DNA from: Erinaceus europaeus
Taxonomy: Eukaryota > Chordata > Mammalia > Eulipotyphla > Erinaceidae
Assembly (NCBI RefSeq): GCF_950295315.1
Contig: NC_080181.1
Location: 36,547,375 to 36,611,374, forward strand
DNA: 64,000 nucleotides
Direction of reading: 5' to 3'
Position numbers and translations under genes: made by a program. The notes beneath the pieces are model-generated. The model saw nothing but the letters and a program-made list of their open reading frames with translations, searched no databases and had not been told where the DNA came from. Shown here piece after piece: positions 1 to 11,900 of the stretch; position 1 is the stretch's first letter; each line of letters opens with the position of its first letter.

Positions 1-1142
1 ACCTTGCTTTTTTTTTGACTATTCGCATACAGGATTAAGTGGTTTTTCTTGATTGCGCCTGGGATTATTGTTTTTTTTAGATTCTCACACAGGTGCAAGT
101 GGTTTGTCTTGATTGCGCCTAGGTTTTTTTTGTAGATTCACACACAGGTGCAAGAGGTTTGTCTTGATTGCGCCTTGGTTTTTTTTTTTTTTTTTTGAAG
201 ATTTGTACACAGGTGCAATTGGTTTGTCTTGATTGCGCCTTGGATTTTTTTTTTTTAGATTCTCACACAGGTGCAAGTGGTTTGTCTTGATTGCGCCTAG
301 GTTTTTTTTTTTTTTTTTTTTTAGATTCTCACACAGGTGCAAGTGGTTTGTCTTGATTGCGCCCCGGTGTTTGTTGTTTGTAGATTGGCACACAGGTGCA
401 ATTGGTTTCTCTTGATTAAGCCTTGGTTTTTTTTGTTGTAGATTCGCAAACAGGTGTAAGTGGTTTGTCTTGATTGTGCCTCTTTTTTTTTGTTGTAGAT
501 TCGCACACAGGTGCAAGTGGTTTGTCTTGATTGCGCATAGTTTTTTGTTTTTTGTAGATTCACACACAGGTGCAATTGGTTGAATTTGATTCCGCCCAGG
601 TGTGTGTTTTTTTGATTTGCACACAGTTGCAAGTGGTTTCACTTGAATGTGCCCAGGTGTGTGTTGTTTTCAGATTCCCAAAAAGGTGCAAGTGTTTGTT
701 ATGATTGCCCCCAGGTGTGTGTAGTTTATAGTTTCGCACACAGGTGCAAGTGGTTTGTCTTGATTGCACCTAAGTTTTCTTTTAGTAGATTCACACACAG
801 GTGCAAGTGGTTTGTCTTGATTGCCCCTCGGAATTTTTTTTTTGTAGATTCGCACAAAGGTGCAAGTGGTTTGTCTTGATTGCGCCTAGGATTTTTTTTT
901 AGATTCTCACACAGGTGCAAGTGGTTTGTCTTTATTGCGCCTAGTTTTTTTTTTTGTTAGATTCGCACACAGGTGCAAGTGGTTTGTCTTGATTGCGCCT
1001 AGGTGTGTGTTGTTTGTAGATTCGCACACAGGTCCAATTGGTTTCGCTTGATTACGCCTTGGTTGTTTTTGTTGTAGATTCGCACACAGGTGTAAGTTGT
1101 TTGTCTTGATTGTGCCTAAGTTATTTTTTGAAGATTCGCACA
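1..1142 (-). repeat. Minus-oriented satellite segment M1
   Basis: All monomers here read as reverse complements (GATTCGCACACAGGTGCAAG with T-runs on the plus strand). The segment includes a G-H-I-J cassette at 532-760 and a reversed D-B-C trimer at about 1000-1130. It ends at a divergent orientation switch. It is repeated almost unchanged at 7284-8424. Confidence 0.95.
532..760 (-). repeat. Cassette G-H-I-J
   Basis: The cassette is an ordered series of diverged monomers. F has linker AAATAAAATCCTAGG followed by CAATCAATTCAAACC. G has AACTATAAACAAC followed by GGTCAATCATGAC. H has CTGAAAACAACACACACC followed by GGGCACATTCAAGTG. I has CAACTGTGTGCAAATC followed by GGGCGGAATCAAGATC. J has CAAAAAACAAAAACC. 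This copy lacks F: the place is taken by an ACTAAAAGAAAACTTAGG linker. Confidence 0.85.
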
Positions 1143-1155
1143 CAAACCAGGGCGC
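1131..1155. other. Divergent orientation switch J1
   Basis: Left of 1140 the sequence is a minus monomer (GAAGATTCGCACACA, expected to continue with GGTG). Right of it is a plus monomer entered in the middle of a C-type linker (ACACAAACCAGGGCG). The two parents overlap by ACACA at 1140-1144, so the exact join cannot be placed within those five bases. Confidence 0.9.
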
Positions 1156-3426
1156 AATCAAGACATACCAATTGCACCTGTGTGTGAATCTACAAAAAAA
1201 ACCTAGGCGCAATCAAGACAAACCACTTGCACCTGTGTGCGAATCTTCAAAAAAAAAAAACATAGGCACAATCAAGACAAACCACTTGAACCTGTGTGCG
1301 AATCTACAACAAAAAAAAAACCAAGGCGCAATCTAGAGAAACCAATTTCACCTGTGTGCGAAACTACAAACAACACACACCTGGGCGCAATCAAGACAAA
1401 ACACTTGCACCTGTGTGCGAATCTAAAAAAAAAAAAAAAACCTAGGCACAATCAAGACACACCACTTGCACCTCTGTGCGAATCTTCAAAAAAAAAACCT
1501 GAGCGAAATCAAGACAAAGGACTTGCACCTGTGTGTGAATCTACAAAAAAAAACCAAGGGGCAATCGAGACAAACCACTTGCACCTGTGTGCGAATCTCC
1601 AAAATAAAAAAAAATAGGAGCAATCAAGACAAACCACTTGCACCTGTGTGCGAATCTACAACAAAAAAAGCCAAGGCGTAATCAAGAGAAACCAATTGCA
1701 CCTGTGTGCTAATCTACAAACAACACAAACCAGGGCGCAATCAAGACAAACCAATTGCACCAGTGTGTGAATCTACAAAAAAAATCCTAGGAGCAATCAA
1801 GAAAAACCACTTGCACCTGTGTGCGAATTTTCAAAAAAAAAAACTCGGCACAATCAAGACAAACCACTTACACCTGTGTGCGAATCTAAAAAAAAACAAT
1901 CTTAGGTGCCAACAAGACAAACCAATTGTACCTGTGTGCGAATCTAGAAACAACAAACACCTGAGCGTAATCAAGACAAACCCCTTGCACTTGTGTGCGA
2001 ATCTTAAAAAAAAAATTCTAGGCGCAGTCAAGACAAACCACTTACACCTGTGTGCGAATCTACAAAAAAAAACATAGGCAAAAGCAAGACAAACCACTTG
2101 TACATGTGTGCGAATCTACAACAAAAAAAACCAAGGCGCAATCAAGAGAAACCAATTTCACCTGTGTGCGAATCTAAAAACAACCCACACCTGGGCGCAA
2201 TAAAGACAAAACACTTGCACCTGTGTGCGAATCTAAAAAAAAAAAAAAAAAAGCTAGGCACAATCAAGACAAACCACTTGCACCTCTGTGCGAATCTTAA
2301 AAAAAAAAAAAACCTTAGGGTAATCAAGACAAACCACTTGAACCTGTGTGTGAATCTACAAAAAAAAACCAAGGCGCAATCAAGACAAACCACTTGCACC
2401 TGTGTGCGAATCTCCAAAATAAAAAAAAAAACTAGGCGCAATCAAGACAAACCAATTGCACCTGTATGTGAATCTACAAAAAAAAACCTAGGAGCAATCA
2501 AGAAAAACCACGTGCACCAGTGTGCGAATCTTCAAAAAAAAAACATAGGCACAATCAAGACAAACCACTTACACCTGTGTGCGAATCTAAAAAAAAAAAC
2601 AATCTTAGGTGCCATCAAGACAAACCAATTGTACCTGTGTGCGAATCTAGAAACAACAAACACTTGGGCGCAATCAAGACAAACCCCTTGCACTTGTGTG
2701 CGAATCTTCAAAAAAAAAAATTCAAGGGGCAATCAAGACAAACCACTGACACGTGTGTGAATCTACAAAAAAAAAAAAAAAAAACATAGGCACAAGCAAG
2801 ACAAACCACTTGCACCAGTGTGAGAATCTAAAAAAAAAATCCTACGCGCAATCAAGACAAACCACTTGCACCTGTGTGTGAATCTACAAAAAAAAAAAAA
2901 CCTAGGCGCAATCAAGACAAACCACTTGCACCTCTGTGTGAATCGATAAACAACACACACCTGCGCGCAATCAAGACAAACCACATGCACCTGTGTGTGA
3001 ATCTACAAAAAAAAAAACCTAGGCGCAAAAAAGACAAACCACTTGCACCTGTGTGCGAATCGAGAAACAGCACACACCTGTTCGCAATCAAGACAAACCA
3101 CTTTCACCTGTGTGTGAATATTAAAAAAAAAATCCTAGGCGCAATCAAGACAAACCAATTGCACCTGTATGCGAATCTTCAAAAAAAAAAAACCTAGGCA
3201 CAATCAAGACAAACCACTTGCACCTGTGTGTGAATCTACAAAAAAAACCTAGGCGCAATCAAGACAAACCACTTGCACCTGTGTGCGAATCTTCAAAAAA
3301 AAAAAAAAAAACCAGAGCGTAATCAAGACAAACCACTTGCACCTGTGTGTGAATCTACAAAAAAAAACAAAGGCACAATCAAGACAAACCAATTGCACCT
3401 GTGTGCGAATCTTCAAAAAAAAAAAA

Positions 3427-3776
3427 CATAGGCACAATCAAGACAAACCACTTGCACCTGTGTGCGAATCTACAACAAAAAAAACCAAGGCGCAATCAAG
3501 AGAAACCAAGTGCACCTGTGTGCGAATCTAAAAACAACACACATTTGGGCGCAATCAAGACATACCACTTGCACCTGTGTGTGAATCTTCAAAAAAAAAC
3601 AGGCACAATCAAGACAAACCACTTGCACCTGTGTGCGAATCTACAACAAAAAAAACCAAGGCGCAATCAAGAGAAACCAAGTGCACCTGTGTGCGAATCT
3701 AAAAACAACACACATTTGGGCACAATCAAGACATACCACTTGCACCTGTGTGTGAATCTTCAAAAAAAAACATAGG
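3427..3776 (+). repeat. Local three-monomer tandem duplication
   Basis: A trimer of about 172 bp (CAGGCACAATC core with a B linker, GAGAAACCAAGTGC core, then the AACAACACACATTTGGG linker) is present twice in a row and enters a third time. The matching places in P2 (10.89 kb) and P3 (15.65 kb) have a single copy. Confidence 0.88.
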
Positions 3777-4572
3777 CACAATCAAGACAAACCACTTGCA
3801 CCTGTGTGCGAATCTACAACAAAAATACCAAGGCGTAATCAAGAGAAACCAGTTGCACCTGTGTGCTAATCTACAAACAACACAAACCAGGGCACAATCA
3901 AGACAAACCAATTGCACCTGTGTGTGAATCTACAAAAAAAATCCTATGCGCAATCAAGACAAACCACTTGCACCTGTGTGCGAATCTCCAAAAAAAAAAA
4001 AAAAACTAGACGCAATCAAGACAAACCACTTGCACCTGTGTGCGATCTTCAAAAAAAAAAAAAACTAGGCGCAATCAAGAAAAACCACTAACACCTGTGT
4101 GCGAATCTAAAAAATAAAAACAATCTTAGGCGCCATCAAGACAAACAAATTGTACCTGTGTGCTAATCTAGAAACAACAAACACCTGGGCGCAATCAAGA
4201 CAAACCCCTTGCACTTGTGTGCGAATTTTCAATAAAAAAATTCTAGGGGCAATCAAGACAGACCCCTTACACCTGTGTGTGAATCTACAAAAAAAAAAAA
4301 ACATAGGCACAAGCAAGACAAACCACTTGCACCTGTGTGAGAATCTAAAAAAAAAATCCTAGGAGCAATCAAGACAAACCACTTGCACCTGTGTGCGAAT
4401 CTACAAAAAAAATCTTAGGCTCAATCAAGACAAACCACTTGCACCTGTGTGCGAATCTACAAAAAAAAAACCTAGGCGCAATCAAGACAAACCACTTGCA
4501 CCTGTGTGCGAATCTAAAAAATAAAATCCTAGGCGCAATCAAGACAAACCACTTGCACCTGTGTGCGAATCT

Positions 4573-4830
4573 ACAAAAAATAAAATCCTCGGCGCAATCA
4601 ATTCAAACCACTTGCACCTGTGTGCGAAACTATAAACAACACACACCTTGGGTCAATCATGAGAAACCACTTGCACCTGTGTGGGAATCTGAAAACAACA
4701 CACACCTGGGCACATTCAAGTGAAACCACTTGCAACTGTGTGCAAATCTAAAAACAACACACACCTGGGCGGAATCAAGATCAACCAATTGCACCTGTCT
4801 GTGAATCTACAGAAAACAAAAACCTATGCG
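4573..4830 (+). repeat. Cassette F-J in P1
   Basis: Complete. F ends CCTCGG and J has AGAAAACAAAAACC. G is followed by CTTGGGTCAATCATGAG. Confidence 0.88.
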
Positions 4831-6203
4831 CAATCAAGACAAACCACGTGCACCTGTGACGAATATTCAAAAAAACAAGGCGCAATCGAGAGAAACCAAT
4901 TTCACCTGTGTGCGAATCTACAAGCAACACAAACCAGGGCGCAATCAAGACAAACCAATTGCACCTGTGTGTGAATCTACAAAAAAAAAAAAAAAACCAA
5001 GGCGCAATCAAGACAAACCACTTGCACCTGTGTGCGAATCTCCAAAATAAAAAAAAAAAACTAGGCGCAATCAAGACAAACCACTTGCACCTGTGGGCGA
5101 ATCTACAACAAAAAAAACAAGGCGTAATCAAGAGAAACCAATTGCACCTGTGTGCTAATCTACAAACAACACAAACCAGGGAGCACAAGACAAACCAATT
5201 TCACCTGTGTGTGAATCTACAAAAAAAAACCTAGGAGCAATCAAGAAAAACCACTTGCACCAGTGTGCGAATCTTCAAAAAAAAAAATCGGCACAATCAA
5301 GACAAACCACTTACACCTGTGTGCGAATCTAAAAAAAAAAAAACAATCTTAGGTGCCATCAAGACAAACCAATTGTACCTGTGTGCGAATCTAGAAACAA
5401 CAAACACCTGGGCGCAATCAAGACAAACCCCTTCCACTTGTGTGTGAATCTTCAAAAAAAAATTCTAGGGGCAATCAAGACAAACCACTTACACCTGTGT
5501 GTGAATCTACAAAAAAAAAACATAGGCACAAGCAAGAAAAACCACTTGCACCAGTGTGAGAATCTAAAAAAAAATCCTACGCGCAATCAAGACAAACCAC
5601 TTGCACCTGTGTGTGAATCTACAAAAAAAAAAACCTAGGCGCAATCAAGACAAACCACTTGCACCTGTGTGCAAATCGAGAAACAACACACATCTGGGCA
5701 CAATCAAGACAAACCACATGCACCTGTGTGTGAATGTACAAAAAAAAAAAAACATAGGCGCAATCAAGACAAACCACTTGCACCTGTGTGCGAATCAAGA
5801 AACAACACACACCTGGGCGCAATCAAGACAAACCACTTTCACCTGTGTGCGAATATTAAAAAAAAAATCCTAGGCGCAATCAAGACAAACCAATTGCACC
5901 TGTGTGCGAATATTCAAAAAAAAAAAACCTAGGCACAATCAAGACAAACCAATTGCACCTGTGTGCGAATCTTCAAAAAAAAAACCTAGGCACAATCAAG
6001 ACAAACCACTTGCACCTGTGTGTGAATCTACAAAAAAAACCTAGGCGCAATCAAGACAAACCACTTGCACCTGTGTGTGAATCTTCAAAAAAAAAAAAAA
6101 AAACCTGAGCATAATCAAGACAAACCACTTGCACCTTTGTGTGAATCTACAAAAAAAAAACCAAGGCGCAATCAAGACAAACCACTTGCACCTGTGTGCG
6201 AAT

Positions 6204-6226
6204 CTTCAAAAAAAAAAAACAGGTGC
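6204..6226. other. Convergent orientation switch J2
   Basis: A plus D-type linker (CTTC followed by a long A-run) changes straight into the minus core CAGGTGCAAGTGG. The unbroken plus counterpart is at about 13302-13325 (CTTC, A-run, CATAGGC). Both parents could supply ACA at the join. Confidence 0.9.
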
Positions 6227-6821
6227 AAGTGGTTTGTCTTTATTGCGCCTAGGTGTGTGTTGTTTGTAGATTCGCACACAGGTCCAATGGGTTTCTCTTG
6301 ATTACGCCTTGGTTGTTTTTGTTGTAGATTCGCACACAGGTGTAAGTTGTTTGACTTTATTGTGCCTAGGTTATTTATTGAAGATTCGCACACAGGTGCA
6401 AGTGGTTTGTCTTGATTGCGCCTAGGTTTTTTCTTGTAGATTCGCACACAGGTGTAAGTGTTTTGTCTTGATTGTGCCTATGTTTATTTTTTTGAAGTTT
6501 CTCACACAGGTGCAAGTGGTTTTTCTTGATTGCGCCTAGCATTTTTTTTTAGATTCGCACACAGGTGCCAGTGGTTTGTCTTGATTGCACCTAGGTTTTT
6601 TTTTTTGAATATTCGCTCTCAGGTGCAAGTTTTTTGTCTTGATTGCGCCCAGGTGTGTTTTGTTTGTAGATTTGCACACAGGTGAAATTGGTTTTTTTTT
6701 ATTGCACCTAGGTTTTTTTTTCTTGTAGATTTGCACACAGGTGCAAGTGGTTTGTCTTGATTGTGACTATTTTTTTTGAAGCTTCGCACACAGGTGCAAG
6801 TGGTTTGTCATGATTGTGCCT

Positions 6822-7080
6822 AGGTTTTTTTTTTTTGGTAGATTCACACACAGGTGCAATTGGTTGATCTTGATTCTGCCCAGGTGTGTGTTGTTTTTAG
6901 ATTTGCACACAGTTGCAAGTGGTTTCACTTGAATGTGCCCAGGTGTGTGTTGTTTTCAGATTCCCACACAGGTGCAAGTGGTTTGTCACGATTGCCCCCT
7001 GGTGTGCGTTGTTTATAGTTTCGCACACAGGTGCAAGTGGTATGATTTCATTGCGCCTAGGATTTTATTTTTTGTAGATT
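6822..7080 (-). repeat. Cassette F-J, minus orientation
   Basis: F to I are present. The J linker has become a plain long A-run ending CCTAGG, and F is followed by GAAATCATACC instead of CAATTCAAACC. Confidence 0.85.
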
Positions 7081-7816
7081 CGCACACAGGTGCAAGTGGT
7101 TAGTCTTGATTGCGCCCAGGTGTGTGTTGTTTGTAGATTCGCACACAGGTGAAAATGGTTTCTCTTGATTACGCCTTGGTTTTTTTTGTTGTAGATTGGC
7201 ACTCAGGTGCAAGTGATTTGTCTTGATTGTGCCTATTTGTTTTTGAAGCTTCGCACACAGGTGCAAGGGTTTGTCTTGATTGCACCTTGCTTTTTTTTTG
7301 ACTATTCGCATACAGGATTAAGTGGTTTTTCTTGATTGCGCCTGGGATTATTGTTTTTTTTAGATTCTCACACAGGTGCAAGTGGTTTGTCTTGATTGCG
7401 AATAGGTTTTTTTTGTAGATTCACACACAGGTGCAAGAGGTTTGTCTTGATTGCGCCTTGGTTTTTTTTTTTTTTTTTTTTGAAGATTTGTACACAGGTG
7501 CAATTGGTTTGTCTTGATTGCGCCTTGGATTTTTTTTTTTTAGATTCTCACACAGGTGCAAGTGGTTTGTCTTGATTGCGCCTAGGTTTTTTTTTTTTTT
7601 TTTTTAGATTCTCACACAGGTGCAAGTGGTTTGTCTTGATTGCGCCCCGGTGTTTGTTGTTTGTAGATTCGCACACAGGTGCAATTGGTTTCTCTTGATT
7701 AAGCCTTGTTTTTTTTTGTTGTAGATTCGCAAACAGGTGTAAGTGGTTTGTCTTGATTGTGCCTCTTTTTTTTTGTTGTAGATTCGCACACAGGTGCAAG
7801 TGGTTTGTCTTGATTG

Positions 7817-8040
7817 CGCATAGTTTTTTGTTTTTTGTAGATTCACACACAGGTGCAATTGGTTGAATTTGATTCCGCCCAGGTGTGTGTTTTTTTGATT
7901 TGCACACAGTTGCAAGTGGTTTCACTTGAATGTGCCCAGGTGTGTGTTGTTTTCAGATTCCCACAAAGGTGCAAGTGTTTGTTATGATTGCCCCCAGGTG
8001 TGTGTAGTTTATAGTTTCGCACACAGGTGCAAGTGGTTAG
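7817..8040 (-). repeat. Cassette G-H-I-J, duplicate of 532-760
   Basis: Same state as the copy at 532, including the loss of F and the shortened H-I linker (CAAAAAAACACACACC). It differs by single bases, for example CCCACAAAGG for CCCAAAAAGG. Confidence 0.86.
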
Positions 8041-8412
8041 TCTTGATTGCTCCTAAGTTTTCTTTTAGTAGATTCACACACAGGTGCAAGTGGTTTGTCT
8101 TGATTGCCCCTCGGAATTTTTTTTTTGTAGATTCGCACAAAGGTGCAAGTGGTTTGTCTTGATTGCGCCTAGGATTTTTTTTTAGATTCTCACACAGGTG
8201 CAAGTGGTTTGTCTTTATTGCGCCTAGTTTTTTTTTTGTTAGATTCGCACACAGGTGCAAGTGGTTTGTCTTGATTGCGCCTAGGTGTGTGTTGTTTGTA
8301 GATTCGCACACAGGTCCAATTGGTTTCTCTTGATTACGCCTTGGTTGTTTTTGTTGTAGATTCGCACACAGGTGTAAGTTGTTTGTCTTGATTGTGCCTA
8401 AGTTATTTTTTG

Positions 8413-8437
8413 AAGATTCGCACACAAACCAGGGCGC
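8413..8437. other. Divergent orientation switch J1, second copy
   Basis: It is identical to J1 through the join (ACACA at 8422-8426), and the same monomers lie on both sides for more than a kilobase. Confidence 0.92.
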
Positions 8438-8907
8438 AATCAAGACATACCAATTGCACCTGTGTGTGAATCTACAAAAAAAACCTAGGCGCAATCAAGA
8501 CAAACCACTTGCACCTGTGTGCGAATCTTCAAAAAAAAAAAAACATAGGCACAATCAAGACAAACCACTTGAACCTGTGTGCGAATCTACAACAAAAAAA
8601 AAAACCAAGGCGCAATCTAGAGAAACCAATTTCACCTGTGTGCGAAACTACAAACAACACACACCTGGGCGCAATCAAGACAAAACACTTGCACCTGTGT
8701 GCGAATCTAAAAAAAAAAAAAAAAAAAACCTAGGCACAATCAAGACACACCACTTGCACCTCTGTGCGAATCTTCAAAAAAAAAACCTGAGCGAAATCAA
8801 GACAAAGGACTTGCACCTGTGTGTGAATCTACAAAAAAAAACCAAGGGGCAATCGAGACAAACCACTTGCACCTGTGTGCGAATCTCCAAAATAAAAAAA
8901 AATAGGA

Positions 8908-11900
8908 GCAATCAAGACAAACCACTTGCACCTGTGTGCGAATCTACAACAAAAAAAGCCAAGGCGTAATCAAGAGAAACCAATTGCACCTGTGTGCTAA
9001 TCTACAAACAACACAAACCAGGGCGCAATCAAGACAAACCAATTGCACCAGTGTGTGAATCTACAAAAAAAATCCTAGGAGCAATCAAGAAAAACCACTT
9101 GCACCTGTGTGCGAATTTTCAAAAAAAAAAACTCGGCACAATCAAGACAAACCACTTACACCTGTGTGCGAATCTAAAAAAAAACAATCTTAGGTGCCAA
9201 CAAGACAAACCAATTGTACCTGTGTGCGAATCTAGAAACAACAAACACCTGAGCGTAATCAAGACAAACCCCTTGCACTTGTGTGCGAATCTTAAAAAAA
9301 AAATTCTAGGCGCAGTCAAGACAAACCACTTACACCTGTGTGCGAATCTACAAAAAAAAACATAGGCAAAAGCAAGACAAACCACTTGTACATGTGTGCG
9401 AATCTACAACAAAAATAACCAAGGCGCAATCAAGAGAAACCAATTTCACCTGTGTGCGAATCTAAAAACAACACACACCTGGGCGCAATAAAGACAAAAC
9501 ACTTGCACCTGTGTGCGAATCTAAAAAAAAAAAAAAAAAAAAGCTAGGCACAATCAAGACAAACCACTTGCACCTCTGTGCGAATCTTAAAAAAAAAAAA
9601 CCTTAGGGTAATCAAGACAAACCACTTGAACCTGTGTGTGAATCTACAAAAAAAAACCAAGGCGCAATCAAGACAAACCACTTGCACCTGTGTGCGAATC
9701 TCCAAAATAAAAAAAAAAACTAGGCGCAATCAAGACAAACCAATTGCACCTGTATGTGAATCTACAAAAAAAAACCTAGGAGCAATCAAGAAAAACCACG
9801 TGCACCAGTGTGCGAATCTTCAAAAAAAAAACATAGGCACAATCAAGACAAACCACTTACACCTGTGTGCGAATCTAAAAAAAAAAACAATCTTAGGTGC
9901 CATCAAGACAAACCAATTGTACCTGTGTGCGAATCTAGAAACAACAAACACTTGGGCGCAATCAAGACAAACCCCTTGCACTTGTGTGCGAATCTTCAAA
10001 AAAAAAATTCAAGGGGCAATCAAGACAAACCACTGACACGTGTGTGAATCTACAAAAAAAAAAAAAAAAAACATAGGCACAAGCAAGACAAACCACTTGC
10101 ACCAGTGTGAGAATCTAAAAAAAAAATCCTACGCGCAAACAAGACAAACCACTTGCACCTGTGTGTGAATCTACAAAAAAAAAAAAACCTAGGCGCAATC
10201 AAGACAAACCACTTGCACCTCTGTGTGAATCGATAAACAACACACACCTGCGCGCAATCAAGACAAACCACATGCACCTGTGTGTGAATCTACAAAAAAA
10301 AAAACCTAGGCGCAAAAAAGACAAACCACTTGCACCTGTGTGCGAATCGAGAAACAGCACACACCTGTTCGCAATCAAGACAAACCACTTTCACCTGTGT
10401 GTGAATATTAAAAAAAAAATCCTAGGCGCAATCAAGACAAACCAATTGCACCTGTATGCGAATCTTCAAAAAAAAAAAACCTAGGCACAATCAAGACAAA
10501 CCACTTGCACCTGTGTGTGAATCTACAAAAAAAACCTAGGCGCAATCAAGACAAACCACTTGCACCTGTGTGCGAATCTTCAAAAAAAAAAAAAAAAACC
10601 AGAGCGTAATCAAGACAAACCACTTGCACCTGTGTGTGAATCTACAAAAAAAAACAAAGGCACAATCAAGACAAACCAATTGCACCTGTGTGCGAATCTT
10701 CAAAAAAAAAAAACATAGGCACAATCAAGACAAACCACTTGCACCTGTGTGCGAATCTACAACAAAAAAAACCAAGGCGCAATCAAGAGAAACCAAGTGC
10801 ACCTGTGTGCGAATCTAAAAACAACACACATTTGGGCGCAATCAAGACATACCACTTGCACCTGTGTGTGAATCTTCAAAAAAAAACAGGCACAATCAAG
10901 ACAAACCACTTGCACCTGTGTGCGAATCTACAACAAAAATACCAAGGCGTAATCAAGAGAAACCAGTTGCACCTGTGTGCTAATCTACAAACAACACAAA
11001 CCAGGGCACAATCAAGACAAACCAATTGCACCTGTGTGTGAATCTACAAAAAAAAAACCTATGCGCAATCAAGACAAACCACTTGCACCTGTGTGCGAAT
11101 CTCCAAAAAAAAAAAAAAAAACTAGACGCAATCAAGACAAACCACTTGCACCTGTGTGCGATCTTCAAAAAAAAAAAAAACTAGGCGCAATCAAGAAAAA
11201 CCACTAACACCTGTGTGCGAATCTAAAAAATAAAAACAATCTTAAGCGCCATCAAGACAAACAAATTGTACCTGTGTGCGAATCTAGAAACAACAAACAC
11301 CTGGGCGCAATCAAGACAAACCCCTTGCACTTGTGTGCGAATTTTCAATAAAAAAATTCTAGGGGCAATCAAGACAGACCCCTTACACCTGTGTGTGAAT
11401 CTACAAAAAAAAAGCATAGGCACAAGCAAGACAAACCACTTGCACCTGTGTGAGAATCTAAAAAAAAAATCCTAGGAGCAATCAAGACAAACCACTTGCA
11501 CCTGTGTGCGAATCTACAAAAAAAATCTTAGGCTCAATCAAGACAAACCACTTGCACCTGTGTGCGAATCAACAAAAAAAAAACCTAGGCGCAATCAAGA
11601 CAAACCACTTGCACCTGTGTGCGAATCTAAAAAATAAAATCCTAGGCGCAATCAAGACAAACCACTTGCACCTGTGTGCGAATCTACAAAAAATAAAATC
11701 CTCGGCGCAATCAATTCAAACCACTTGCACCTGTGTGCGAAACTATAAACAACACACACCTTGGGTCAATCATGAGAAACCACTTGCACCTGTGTGGGAA
11801 TCTGAAAACAACACACACCTGGGCACATTCAAGTGAAACCACTTGCAACTGTGTGCAAATCTAAAAACAACACACACCTGGGCGGAATCAAGATCAACCA

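Larger units (their letters stand above)
1143..6217 (+). repeat. Plus-oriented satellite segment
   Basis: Monomers read forward between two orientation switches. The first part (1143-1620) is matched at 8425-8907. The remainder is higher-order unit P1. The last monomer is cut in its A-run, where the array flips back to minus orientation. Confidence 0.95.
1620..6217 (+). repeat. Higher-order unit P, copy 1 (truncated)
   Basis: The unit starts with the run of monomers around the B linker with GCCAAGGCGTAATC, followed by GTGTGCTAATC (near 1690-1710). The same monomer succession follows in P2 and P3. Its right end is cut by the convergent orientation switch. It carries a local repeat of three monomers (about 3427-3775) that P2 and P3 lack. 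Confidence 0.88.
1..7283. repeat. 7.28-kb duplication, left copy
   Basis: Sequence from position 1 reappears from about 7284 at an offset of 7283-7288, including the odd opening monomer with GACTATTCGCATACAGGATT (near 20 and 7300). The offset falls to about 7113 after 3.8 kb, because the left copy has an extra three-monomer duplication, and to about 7103 by 6 kb. Similarity stops at about 6217 against 13317: the left copy flips orientation there and the right copy does not. The left edge may lie outside the window. Confidence 0.9.
6218..8424 (-). repeat. Minus-oriented satellite segment, composite
   Basis: Two parts are visible. 6219-6394 matches 969-1144 at a constant offset of 5250 with only a handful of substitutions, and the segment then continues in the same orientation through a cassette (6822-7080) to about 7283. 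From 7284 it is a second copy of M1, including the same junction at its right end. Confidence 0.93.

Noticed and set aside
1001..1020. GT-rich stretches (GGTGTGTGTTGTTTG) as a separate microsatellite or Z-DNA element
   Set aside because: They are the reverse complement of linker type C, found throughout the array.
1..8424. Minus-strand hydrophobic ORFs rich in F, C and V as membrane proteins
   Set aside because: The phenylalanine runs are the T-tract complement of the linker A-runs, and the rest is the reverse reading of the core. Stops recur in GTAGATTC and CTTGATTG.
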